64,000 bases of DNA, from positions 558,001 through 622,000 of the forward strand of contig NZ_CABDUX010000001.1 of the NCBI RefSeq assembly GCF_901411515.1. Direction: 5' to 3'. The stretch is from Raoultibacter phocaeensis. GTDB taxonomy: Bacteria; Actinomycetota; Coriobacteriia; Coriobacteriales; Eggerthellaceae. Made by a program: the position numbers and the translations under genes. Positions 35,406 through 43,583 of the stretch are shown here, piece after piece (position 1 is the first letter of the stretch; every line of letters begins with the position of its first letter). Below the pieces are notes generated by a model. The model searched no databases and had not been told where the DNA came from. It saw only the letters and a program-made list of their open reading frames with translations.

Positions 35406-37160
35406 TTACTTGCCTGCTGCGGCATTACGGCCGGCAAGGCGGCCGAACGACATGGCCATCGAATGGCTGGCGCCGGCTACCGTGACGGGATAGTCCACGA
35501 GGAAACGGCCGCCCATCGTGTTGCCTGCAACGTAGAGACCAGGTACCGGGTTCTTCTCGGCGTCGAGCGCATGCAGATCGGGGTCGCAATCGATGCCGCC
35601 GATGAGTACGAGCATACCCGAATCTCCGAAGGGAACCGCGTAGAACGGGCCTTCCTCGATGGGGAACAGGCGGCTCGATACCTTCGAGAAGTCCTCGTCG
35701 ACGCCCTTATGGGCGAGCTCGTTGTAGCGCTCGACCGTCGCCTTGAGCGCATCGGCCGGAACCTCGATCTTGCCGGCGAGCTCTTCGATCGAATCGGCCG
35801 GGATGATCGAACCGGCCTCGATCTCGCCTTGGAAGTAACTGTCGGATGCGTAGCCTGCCGCAAAGTGGCTGATGGCGTGCGCGTACTGCTCCTCTTCCTC
35901 AGGCGGCACGTAGTGGGTCACACCGCCGAAGCACTGAGGCATGTACTGCAGCTGCTCGGGCCACCTGCTATCGAAGATCTGGTAGGTCACGCCGTCCTTC
36001 TGGCGCTTGATCTGGTTCTGCAGCTCCTGGGCTCCCACATCTTCGTTCGCGAAACGCTGGCCCAGCTTGTTCACCATAAGGTACGGATCGATGCCGATGG
36101 AGTTGGTGCCGAGGCTGTGGGTCATGGGTGCATACGGACCGTCTTCCATGACGGCACCCGCCCACAAGGCCATCTTATGGCCGTCGCCGGTGTTGACGGG
36201 TTTGCCGCTCTTGTCCATCGAGCTGAAGAACACGCCGTACTTGGTGGCCTGCGGCGCGTAGTAGGTGAGCATTTCGGTATCGCTTGAGATGTCGCCCGTG
36301 GAAAGCACGACGCCCTTGGCAGCGTTGATGCGGATGATGTTGCCATCCTCGTCGGATGCGTACACGCCTGTGACCTTGTCGCCCTCTTTTATGAGCTGCT
36401 CGCCCTTCGTGTCGAAGCGGGCTTCGGCACCCGACGCCTGAGCGGCTTCGAGCGTACCGTGCATAGCCCAACCGTGATCGGGAAGCAGGTGCACCATGCC
36501 GGGGAAGCACGGGTAGTTCTCCTCGCGCCAGTTGTAGTTCTCGTTCACGGGGCAGCGCTCGGGGAACACGTAGGGCTTTTCGGGGTCGGTCGGAACATCG
36601 CTGTCGCTCGTCAAAAGCTCGTGCTCGGCGGTACCGATGTACCAATCGAGGTCGGCACCTGAATTGCCGATCCAGTAGTTCAAAAGCTGGGCGTTCGGAC
36701 GGTTGCCCATGACCTTCATAAGCTCGTTCACGACTTCCTGCGTCTCGGGCTGTTCGATGCCGAGCTGCTTGTGGATTTCACTGCCGAACGTGCCGAACTC
36801 GCCCGAGCGGTAGCCCACATCGGGGCCCTTGTCGATGCCGATGACCTTCGCGCCGCTGTCAGCCGCTTCACGCAGGGCGCATACCCCCGCCAAACCGAGA
36901 CCCACGACGCACACGTCGACGTCGATGGTCTCGGTGACCTTCGACTCGTCGATCGGCTCGGGCGGGTTCATGAACGACGGGACAAATTCGGTAGGGTTGC
37001 CGCTACCTGCAGCAGGAGCTGCCGCATCGCCCGAACCAGCCGACGCGCTCGAATCGGCTTTCGGAGCAGGCGAGCAGCCCGCAATCCCCGCGCCCGCAAC
37101 CACGGCTGCCGTCGCGCCGAGACCTAGAAACGCTCGGCGTGATAGATTCTTCTCTTCCAT
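35406..37160 (-). CDS. Tat-exported lipoprotein FAD-dependent reductase (fumarate/urocanate-reductase type)
   Basis: 584 residues. A Tat motif and lipobox (LSRRAFLGLGATAAV, AGC) are followed by a Ser/Ala-rich linker. The FAD domain starts VCVVGLGLAGVCALREAA, and the C-terminal FAD block is GLYVAGNTMGGRFLVDYP. The middle capping region has GQRFANEDVGAQELQNQI. This is the flavin-subunit fold of soluble fumarate reductases without the FMN or haem domains, so it must take electrons from a separate carrier. In Eggerthellaceae many such paralogues reduce different organic acceptors at the cell surface; the substrate is unknown. Two LuxR genes lie divergently and probably regulate it. Confidence 0.88.
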   Translation of the reverse strand: MEEKNLSRRAFLGLGATAAVVAGAGIAGCSPAPKADSSASAGSGDAAAPAAGSGNPTEFVPSFMNPPEPIDESKVTETIDVDVCVVGLGLAGVCALREAADSGAKVIGIDKGPDVGYRSGEFGTFGSEIHKQLGIEQPETQEVVNELMKVMGNRPNAQLLNYWIGNSGADLDWYIGTAEHELLTSDSDVPTDPEKPYVFPERCPVNENYNWREENYPCFPGMVHLLPDHGWAMHGTLEAAQASGAEARFDTKGEQLIKEGDKVTGVYASDEDGNIIRINAAKGVVLSTGDISSDTEMLTYYAPQATKYGVFFSSMDKSGKPVNTGDGHKMALWAGAVMEDGPYAPMTHSLGTNSIGIDPYLMVNKLGQRFANEDVGAQELQNQIKRQKDGVTYQIFDSRWPEQLQYMPQCFGGVTHYVPPEEEEQYAHAISHFAAGYASDSYFQGEIEAGSIIPADSIEELAGKIEVPADALKATVERYNELAHKGVDEDFSKVSSRLFPIEEGPFYAVPFGDSGMLVLIGGIDCDPDLHALDAEKNPVPGLYVAGNTMGGRFLVDYPVTVAGASHSMAMSFGRLAGRNAAAGK

Positions 37161-37323
37161 GAATATCCCCTTTCGGATAGATGGTGTACTGCACCGGATT
37201 CAAGCGAGACCGTCTGCTTGCGCATCCTCCCATTCGCTTTCCGATGCCTGCACAAGCCTACGGCGGCAGCGTGTTGCGCGTCATCCCCCGAAGCGACCGA
37301 ACGTGATGCACCGCCGTATCGGC

Positions 37324-37366
37324 CTCACCCGAAACGGCTCAATTTCGTTTGCGCCACACGGGTGAG
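37324..37366. promoter_or_regulatory. Inverted repeat CTCACCCG/CGGGTGAG in divergent promoter region
   Basis: CTCACCCG (37324-37331) and CGGGTGAG (37359-37366), 27 nt apart, lie between the flavoprotein and the divergent LuxR pair. It could be an operator for one of these LuxR proteins. The support is symmetry and position only; no second locus shows it. Confidence 0.4.
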
Positions 37367-37430
37367 CATCGCTTTATGGCGAAATCACCGCTTCACGAGT
37401 ATCATGGAAACATCATCCACAGGAGGGAAT

Positions 37431-37469
37431 ATGCGCCGCATCGAAAACGGCAGCAACCAAGCAGCATGA
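37431..37469 (+). CDS. 12-codon leader ORF translationally coupled to the LuxR gene
   Basis: A strong AGGAGGG lies 4 nt before an ATG that opens MRRIENGSNQAA and stops at a TGA overlapping the LuxR ATG (ATGA). The LuxR gene itself has no Shine-Dalgarno sequence, so ribosomes finishing this peptide probably restart there. It may only be a coupling device or could act in attenuation. An alternative is that the LuxR protein starts further upstream in its own frame. Confidence 0.5.
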   Translation: MRRIENGSNQAA

Positions 37470-39103
37470 CGAAGCAAGCCATCTCGATCCCCTACGCGGG
37501 TTTTTCGCTCTACCTGTTCGCCGAAATTCTGGCGTTCCACTCGAGTACGGCCTTCGTCGGAGGCGCAGGGCTCGGCGAACCTGCAGCCGAAACGTTCGCC
37601 TACGCGTCGATCGCAGCACGCATCGCCGCGTTTCTCATCGTCGCCCTCATTGCTTCGGGCAAACGGCGCAACCCGCTTTCCCGCCGCAGAGCACCCGCCA
37701 TCGCAACGCTTGCATCCTGTACAGGTCTCGCGCTCACCCTCTTCGGCAACGCTTTCGACGCGTTCGCCCTTGCAGCGACGGTCTTCGGAGGCGCGCTGTT
37801 CGGTGGAGCCCAAGGCATCATGGGACTCATCTGGCTCACCGTGCTGCCCTCGTTTGCGTACCGCACAAGCTACCTGTTCCTTCTTTCGAGTCATGCCGTG
37901 GCAACGGCACTGTGCACAATCGTGCTGTTGCTGCCCCCTGTAGTTCTCGTGCCCGCGCTTGTCGCATGCATGGTCCTCGGCAACGGATGCACGGCGCTGC
38001 TTCCGCCGACAACGACGCATCGCCATACCGTCCGCTCGCACATCACCGGTATTGCGCCGTTTCTCTGGAAGGGCGTTCTCGCAGTGGGCGTGTTCGCGTT
38101 CTTGAGCGGATTCGTAACCGCCGTGGCTAGCCACGCATCCGATCCGCTCGATCCGGTGGGCATGCAGTTCTTCGTACTCGGCATTTCAGCTGCCGTCATC
38201 GTCATCATGCTCATTCCCGCCCTCGCGTTTCATCAGCCGCTCAAGCTCGAAAACAGCTACAAGGTGGCGCTCCCGCTTTCTGCGCTCGGCTTCCTCATCC
38301 TGCCTGGACTCGTCTCCGCCATCCCCACCCCAGTTGCCGGCGTTCTGGCCACATCTGGCTACATGCTCACGGGCATCGTTCTCTCGTGCACGATCGCCGA
38401 AATCGCACGAGCCGCCGACGTACCTTCGTCTTCGCTGTTCGCAGGGAGCGACACGATTACGCTCACGAGCCTTTTGGCGGGCATGGCGCTCGGATCGGCA
38501 TTCGCCACGCGTCTTGCTGAAGCGGGTGCGGGCGTTGCCCTCATCGGACTCGGAAGCCTGTACCTCATCGCCATCGCCGCCTCGTCTTTCCTCGGGCGCC
38601 AGCAGGCTCATCGCGAAGCGAGCTCGACTGCTGACAGAGAGCCTTCAAGAAGCGAATTCACCGCGCATGGCGCGCCTTCAACGCCTTCCATAGTCTCCGC
38701 CGACGAAATCTTGCCGACACAAACGGGCTGTTCCGCACAGACGGTAGGCGCCCCGCTCTCGCTTGCCGACCTGAGCGAACGATATCGCTTCACCGATCAG
38801 GAACGGCAGATCTTCATGCAGCTCATCGAAGGACGCACCATTCCCCGCATCGCCCAAGACCTCTATCTTTCAGCGAGCACTGTCAAATACCACACCCAGA
38901 AGATTTATCGCCGCTTTGATGTGCACTCCCGATCCGAACTCGTAGGCACCGTGGAGCTTATGAGGAAAGGTGCAGGTAGCGTTAGGTGGGAGCGCGATGA
39001 GACAGGCAGTGCCGAAAGCGAGCGCAAAAGCACGGGCGGGGTCGAACGCGAGCGAACTGGGGCAGGTAGCACCGAAAGCAAGCGGGAAGAGACAGACGCA
39101 TGA
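37466..39103 (+). CDS. Membrane-spanning LuxR-family regulator, first of a tandem pair
   Basis: 545 residues from this start. About twelve hydrophobic helices (YAGFSLYLFAEILAFHSS first) precede a LuxR HTH (LSERYRFTDQERQIFMQLIE, PRIAQDLYLSASTVKYHTQK). Unusually, about 45 residues follow the HTH, a charged tail with imperfect ten-residue repeats (TGSAESERKS, TGGVERERTG, AGSTESKREE). Its stop overlaps the start of a second LuxR gene (ATGA), and both diverge from the flavoprotein gene, so the pair probably regulates it. Confidence 0.85.
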   Translation: MTKQAISIPYAGFSLYLFAEILAFHSSTAFVGGAGLGEPAAETFAYASIAARIAAFLIVALIASGKRRNPLSRRRAPAIATLASCTGLALTLFGNAFDAFALAATVFGGALFGGAQGIMGLIWLTVLPSFAYRTSYLFLLSSHAVATALCTIVLLLPPVVLVPALVACMVLGNGCTALLPPTTTHRHTVRSHITGIAPFLWKGVLAVGVFAFLSGFVTAVASHASDPLDPVGMQFFVLGISAAVIVIMLIPALAFHQPLKLENSYKVALPLSALGFLILPGLVSAIPTPVAGVLATSGYMLTGIVLSCTIAEIARAADVPSSSLFAGSDTITLTSLLAGMALGSAFATRLAEAGAGVALIGLGSLYLIAIAASSFLGRQQAHREASSTADREPSRSEFTAHGAPSTPSIVSADEILPTQTGCSAQTVGAPLSLADLSERYRFTDQERQIFMQLIEGRTIPRIAQDLYLSASTVKYHTQKIYRRFDVHSRSELVGTVELMRKGAGSVRWERDETGSAESERKSTGGVERERTGAGSTESKREETDA

Positions 39104-40632
39104 TGGCGCTCAGGCTCGCTGGCTTCTCGTTGTTTCTGTTCGCGGAGCTCATCTGCTTCCACGGCACCATCCTCTTCCCCGGCCTGCTCGGCACTTCGCA
39201 GGAAATCGCCGTCGCCGTTATGACGGTCAGCTTGCTCAGCAAGGGGTTCGGCTACTTCGGATGCTTTTTCTTTTCGCTGGTAAGCGCCTCGAAACAGCGG
39301 CAGTTCGGCAAAGTGGGCGCTCTTTTGTTCATTGTCGGCATTCTCGCGATGCCGGGACTCGGATCGGTTTCGAGCTTTGCAGACCTTTCCTTCGGATCGC
39401 TCATCGAACTCGTGATCGCAGGTGCGCTGCTCGGCGTAGGAGACGTGCTCATCAGCATATCGTGGGGGAGGCTCTGCGCAGCGCTTCCCTTGAGGCCCGC
39501 GTACCTGTTCGTACTCGGGAGCCAGACTGCAGCACTCGTCCTCTACGGGGTGACGTTCTTCCTTCCCGATCTTGCCATTGTCGTTTCGGCCATCGTCGCC
39601 ATCGTCGTCGTTGCCGCGATACTCATCAAGCTGCCCGACCATTCGTCGGTCGCGTTCGATGGGCCGCGATTGCGTTCGGTGACAAGCGAGCTGTGGCGAC
39701 CGATTTTCGGCACCTCGGTGTTCGCGTTCCTCACCGGGCTCATGCCCTGGATTTCCGGTCAGTACGACGGATCGATCGAAACGATGCGCCTGCTTTCCAT
39801 CGGAAGCAGTGCCGTCGTGCTGCTGCTTTTAGCTGCTCCTGTCGCGTTTTTCAAGCAGAACATGCGGCTCGAGAACATTTACAAACTCATCTTGCCCATC
39901 GTGGCCACAGGCTTTCTTCTGCTCCCCATCATCTGGAACGGATTCGGCGGCGTGGTGAACGCGTTCGTGGGCGCGGGATCGTACGCAGCGGGCATCGTGC
40001 TGTGGTGTCTTGCCGCCGACAGCTCGCGCCGTCATAACCTCAGCGCCACAACGAGCTTCGGCCTCGCGCTCGGCACGACATCGCTTGCCGGCGCGCTCGG
40101 CAAAGCGTTCGGGTACTTCGGCGGCAGAACCCTTACCGAGGGCGATCTGTCGATCACGGCGATTTCGCTCGTATCGCTCTACCTGCTTTCGATGATCGCC
40201 CTGTTCGTGTTTCGGAAGAAGCCAGAACAGGAGACCGGTACGCCTGCCAACGAAGCGGACCGCGCAGACGAACTAGCTACGAATCGCGCAGTCCCGCCCG
40301 TCGATCCCGGCGGAATCCCTGCCCGAATTCCGGGAACCTCGCCGAACGCTTCTTCTGCACGCAATCGCTCGTCTGAATCGGCAGCCGACCCCGCATCGCT
40401 TCGCGCCGCTACCTGCGCAACGCTCGCGGACGAACACGATCTGACCGATCGCGAGCACGACGTGCTCATGCTGCTTTCGAGGGGGCAATCAGTCGCCGAC
40501 ATAGCTGCCGCGCTCGGCGTTTCCGAGAACACGGCGAAGACCCATATCAAGAACGTATACCGCAAGCTCGGCGTCCACTCGAAACAAGATATCATCGAAA
40601 TGTGCCGCGAGCTGGAGGCGAAAGCCCACTAG
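39100..40632 (+). CDS. Membrane-spanning LuxR-family regulator, second of a tandem pair
   Basis: 510 residues: about twelve hydrophobic helices (MALRLAGFSLFLFAELICFH at the start), a Ser/Ala-rich linker, and a C-terminal HTH (DLTDREHDVLMLLSRGQSVA, SENTAKTHIKNVYRKLGVHS). Translation is coupled to the upstream LuxR gene by an ATGA overlap. The membrane parts of the two proteins differ, so they may sense different ligands or form hetero-oligomers. Confidence 0.87.
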   Translation: MMALRLAGFSLFLFAELICFHGTILFPGLLGTSQEIAVAVMTVSLLSKGFGYFGCFFFSLVSASKQRQFGKVGALLFIVGILAMPGLGSVSSFADLSFGSLIELVIAGALLGVGDVLISISWGRLCAALPLRPAYLFVLGSQTAALVLYGVTFFLPDLAIVVSAIVAIVVVAAILIKLPDHSSVAFDGPRLRSVTSELWRPIFGTSVFAFLTGLMPWISGQYDGSIETMRLLSIGSSAVVLLLLAAPVAFFKQNMRLENIYKLILPIVATGFLLLPIIWNGFGGVVNAFVGAGSYAAGIVLWCLAADSSRRHNLSATTSFGLALGTTSLAGALGKAFGYFGGRTLTEGDLSITAISLVSLYLLSMIALFVFRKKPEQETGTPANEADRADELATNRAVPPVDPGGIPARIPGTSPNASSARNRSSESAADPASLRAATCATLADEHDLTDREHDVLMLLSRGQSVADIAAALGVSENTAKTHIKNVYRKLGVHSKQDIIEMCRELEAKAH

Positions 40633-40758
40633 CGCTACAATAACGCCAACCGTTTCAGCGTAGGCTGGCACCACGGGTAAGAGGATCGCTCTCGCATGCC
40701 TCCCATCGCGCAAAACGGGCAGCGCCGCAGGTAAGAAACGCCCGAGGAAGGATGATCC

Positions 40759-41202
40759 ATGGCACTCCATTACAAGCGCATCTTCGCAGCACTCGACGGC
40801 GGATCGACCCAGGAAGCCGTAACGGCGCGCGCCATCGCGCTTGCGGCCGATAACCATGCGAGCCTCGTATTCGGCCACGTCATAGACTCGGTACCCTACG
40901 AGGCGTCGGGGACCGACTTCAAGGCGCTCTGCAGCGACGTAACCGATCGGCTCGAACACGACATCGCCGACGTTCTTGCCGAGGCACGCAACAACCCCGA
41001 CATTCCCTCGTTCGAACTCGTCGTCCGCGCAGGCCGCATCACCGACACGCTCACCGAGCAGATGATTGAGCCTTTGGACCCTGATCTCGTTGTCTGCGGC
41101 GAGCGCGGCCTTTCGAACATCAAATACGCGTTCGTGGGAAGCGTATCGACCTTCCTCATTCGCAACGTGCGCTGCGACGTGCTTGTAGTGAAGCAGGACT
41201 AG
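40759..41202 (+). CDS. Universal stress protein (UspA family)
   Basis: 147 residues, a normal single Usp domain. The ATP-binding signature G-x2-G-x9-G-S is complete in GERGLSNIKYAFVGSVS, followed by LIRNVRCDVLVVK, and the N-terminus YKRIFAALDGGSTQEA matches the first strand. It probably binds ATP and acts in stress or energy-starvation response. GAGGAAGGA precedes the ATG. It lies about 130 bp after the LuxR pair and could be transcribed with it or alone. Confidence 0.9.
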   Translation: MALHYKRIFAALDGGSTQEAVTARAIALAADNHASLVFGHVIDSVPYEASGTDFKALCSDVTDRLEHDIADVLAEARNNPDIPSFELVVRAGRITDTLTEQMIEPLDPDLVVCGERGLSNIKYAFVGSVSTFLIRNVRCDVLVVKQD

Positions 41203-41394
41203 CCGTCCCAGCCAACAGATTCTCAGCGAAACGGGAAGAAAGGGCTGGCTAACGCCCGGTTGCCTGATTGACGGTTACGCTGCGGCATCCCGCATGAACC
41301 CCGGTTCCCCCGAAGGGCGATCAAGCCGCACGCTGGCGTTGTCGTTGCACCAATCGCAAGCGAGATGAGTCGCGGGCGCTCGGGCAGAAAATAT

Positions 41395-41595
41395 GCCTTC
41401 GCGTAACGGATTTTTTCGACTTGTGCGCACATGGCAGGGCAAAACGGCATGCCTGCGAGATAATTCAACGCATGAAAGATGACATGTCGGACGTTTGCCC
41501 TGATGACGAAATAGGCGGTGCTGTCAGCACACAATCGAAGCGACAAGTAAACACCTCCAGCATGCACAAGTCGAAAAAATCCGTTACGCGAAGGC
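41395..41595. repeat. 201-bp inverted-repeat element with 32-bp perfect arms
   Basis: Arms 41395-41426 and 41564-41595 are perfect reverse complements (left arm begins GCCTTCGCGTAACGGATTTT) around 137 bp. The arms resemble those at 16171 and 25510 (TTCGC, AACG and ATTTT blocks) but point the other way. No gene is convincing in the 574-bp gap between uspA and the next regulator, although a minus-strand ORF starting near 41567 crosses the element. MITE, invertible segment or paired binding sites are all possible. Confidence 0.75.
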
Positions 41596-41776
41596 GGTTT
41601 CGCCGACCGAACGATGTTTTACTCCAGCTGCGCGTGCGAGGCTCAAGCCGTTCCCTCGGTATGCTTTACATCGCACATACATTCGATGCTCAAGCGAAAC
41701 GAACGGACACCGCAGCTTCGAAGTGGCACTCACCCGCCATCGATCGCTTGAACGTAAGCAGGCGAACACTTTCCCC

Positions 41777-43357
41777 TCAGCAACAAATGGCTTCGAGTTT
41801 ACCCATGAGCTCGGCGCGGTTGTGCACGTCGCATTTCTCGTAGATGTGGCGCACGTGGGTCTTCACCGTCGCCTCGGATATGACGAAGGTCTCCTGGATG
41901 TATTTCGAGCCGCGGCCAGTGACCCACAACGCAAACACCTCTTTCTCGCGCGGCGAAAACCCGTACTCCTTCGCCATCGCGTCGATGCGACTCGTAAGAT
42001 TGCTGCGAATCAGCACATCGTCGTCAACGACGCTCTCAGGCTGACCCGAAATCGCTGCGCCGGATTTGCCGCCTGACGCCATCGCGGCAAGGTAAGCCGG
42101 ACCGTCCGCCTCGCGCATCTCCGAGACTCCCACACCGCCATCGGCAGCACGAGCGAGACGCTCAAGCTCCTCGGGCGTCGGCGGCTCGAACAGAAACGTC
42201 GTATCCCGATCGGTGAAGGTGAACCCGACCGACACGAACAAAAGGCCGATGGCAAGCACCGCGAACACGACGAGGTTGCCGATCATCGCAAACGCCACGA
42301 GCTCACCCGCAACAATGCCGCCATGCACCGCAAGGCGTCCCACCGCGAAGATGAGTAGCGGCGAATAGTGCGTCGTGCGCGTGATTTCTACCAAGAGCGC
42401 CCAGGTGAGAATTTCGAACAGCACCGACGCCGTAGACATCATGAAGAAGGCGAGTGCAGCGTTGTCGCCTCCGAACAGCGCGATCAGCACGAGCGCCAGC
42501 GCAAACAGCGGCAGGGCCACGCGGTATAGGATGCCCAGGTTCAGACTCGTGCGCGACACGAACATGCCGTACACGAAAAAGACGATCGCGCCGAAAGCAA
42601 GCGGCAACGTCATAAGCAGCGGATCGCGGTACACAACCGGCGCGATGTCGCCGAAATACACGCGCATACCACCGCATACGAACAGCGCGACAACCAGGCC
42701 GACGATGATCCTCCAGGAAAGCCCCGTGCGCACGAGGTGCGCGAGCTCCCCTGTTTTCGTACCTGCATTGGCTTGAGGAACCGGTCGCTCTTGTATTCCT
42801 TCCTGCTTGTGCAAACTGACTGCGACCAACACCGCCGCAAGCACGGGGAACAGCGAAACAACGACCGACGAGGCAACGCTATCCAAAAGCGACACGGCGA
42901 AGTACAGCACCGCAGCGCCGAAAAACGTCATCGACGTGAACAAGACGGCATTGCGGGCGGAAAGGTCGCGATAGACCACGCCCCATGCCAGCACGATCGC
43001 CGAACAGGTGAGGCCCGAGATAACGGCACCCGTCACCGACAGCACGTCGTTTCCGGCAAACCCGGGAAACGTGTACATAAGCGTTCCCGCACAGGCCACC
43101 ACCGAAGCCGCACCAAGCCCGACGCCGATAGCGCGTGGAGCTTTCGCCATGATTGCGCGATGAAACACGATGGCCAGCACGAACGTCACCATGGCTGCGG
43201 CGGAAGATACCACATGCACGATGGACAGGATTTCGTGCGAGCCGCCCTGCGCCGTGAGGTCGGAGGAGTTGAAGGACAGAAACACCCACGCCCAGTAAAA
43301 GCTCAAGCCCGCATACCGCATCGTAAACGTGCGGCTTGTATCGAAGAAGCTGTGCAC
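41777..43357 (-). CDS. Membrane-spanning LuxR-family regulator
   Basis: About 526 residues from a GTG placed just after AAAGGGAGA; a longer ATG start at 43495 would add a 46-residue polar, arginine-rich lead that fits a membrane protein poorly. About twelve hydrophobic helices (MRYAGLSFYWAWVFLSF first) lead to the HTH (FSPREKEVFALWVTGRGSKY, SEATVKTHVRHIYEKCDVHN). It diverges from a secreted flavin reductase gene, and direct repeats at 43457-43514 lie between them. It probably activates that gene when the acceptor is present. Confidence 0.85.
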   Translation of the reverse strand: MHSFFDTSRTFTMRYAGLSFYWAWVFLSFNSSDLTAQGGSHEILSIVHVVSSAAAMVTFVLAIVFHRAIMAKAPRAIGVGLGAASVVACAGTLMYTFPGFAGNDVLSVTGAVISGLTCSAIVLAWGVVYRDLSARNAVLFTSMTFFGAAVLYFAVSLLDSVASSVVVSLFPVLAAVLVAVSLHKQEGIQERPVPQANAGTKTGELAHLVRTGLSWRIIVGLVVALFVCGGMRVYFGDIAPVVYRDPLLMTLPLAFGAIVFFVYGMFVSRTSLNLGILYRVALPLFALALVLIALFGGDNAALAFFMMSTASVLFEILTWALLVEITRTTHYSPLLIFAVGRLAVHGGIVAGELVAFAMIGNLVVFAVLAIGLLFVSVGFTFTDRDTTFLFEPPTPEELERLARAADGGVGVSEMREADGPAYLAAMASGGKSGAAISGQPESVVDDDVLIRSNLTSRIDAMAKEYGFSPREKEVFALWVTGRGSKYIQETFVISEATVKTHVRHIYEKCDVHNRAELMGKLEAICC

Positions 43358-43456
43358 CCATCTCCCTTTCAGCGCCGATTGACCTATTGTACTGGATTTC
43401 CTCCTGCTTTCCGAAAACCGCTTCGAAACGGATCGGCCCGTTTGCCGAGGTCGCGC

Positions 43457-43514
43457 ATCAACCCTTTCAGGTGATGTTGCCTGTACGCACACCAATCAAC
43501 CTTTTTAGTCGGTG
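43457..43514. promoter_or_regulatory. Direct repeats ATCAACC(C/T)TTT, possible regulator sites
   Basis: ATCAACCCTTTCAGGTGATG (43457) and ATCAACCTTTTTAGTCGGTG (43495) match at 15 of 20 positions with a 38-bp period. They lie between the LuxR gene and the divergent reductase, 70 bp before the latter's ATG. A 37-bp spacing is also seen between the dyads at 21.9 kb. Confidence 0.45.
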
Positions 43515-43583
43515 CGGATGCACGCGCGACCGCGTAGGGTACGGCTTGTCTTTGCGAGGGATGATCAAGAGAAAGAGGACACC

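Noticed and set aside
41223-41567. Minus-strand ORF of 114 codons within the uspA-LuxR gap
   Set aside because: It crosses the inverted-repeat arm, has no recognised domain and a mixed composition. Likely non-coding.
41395-41595. Confident call of a phase-variable invertible promoter
   Set aside because: No recombinase gene nearby, no clear promoter in the centre and no orientation data, so it is kept as an unexplained repeat.
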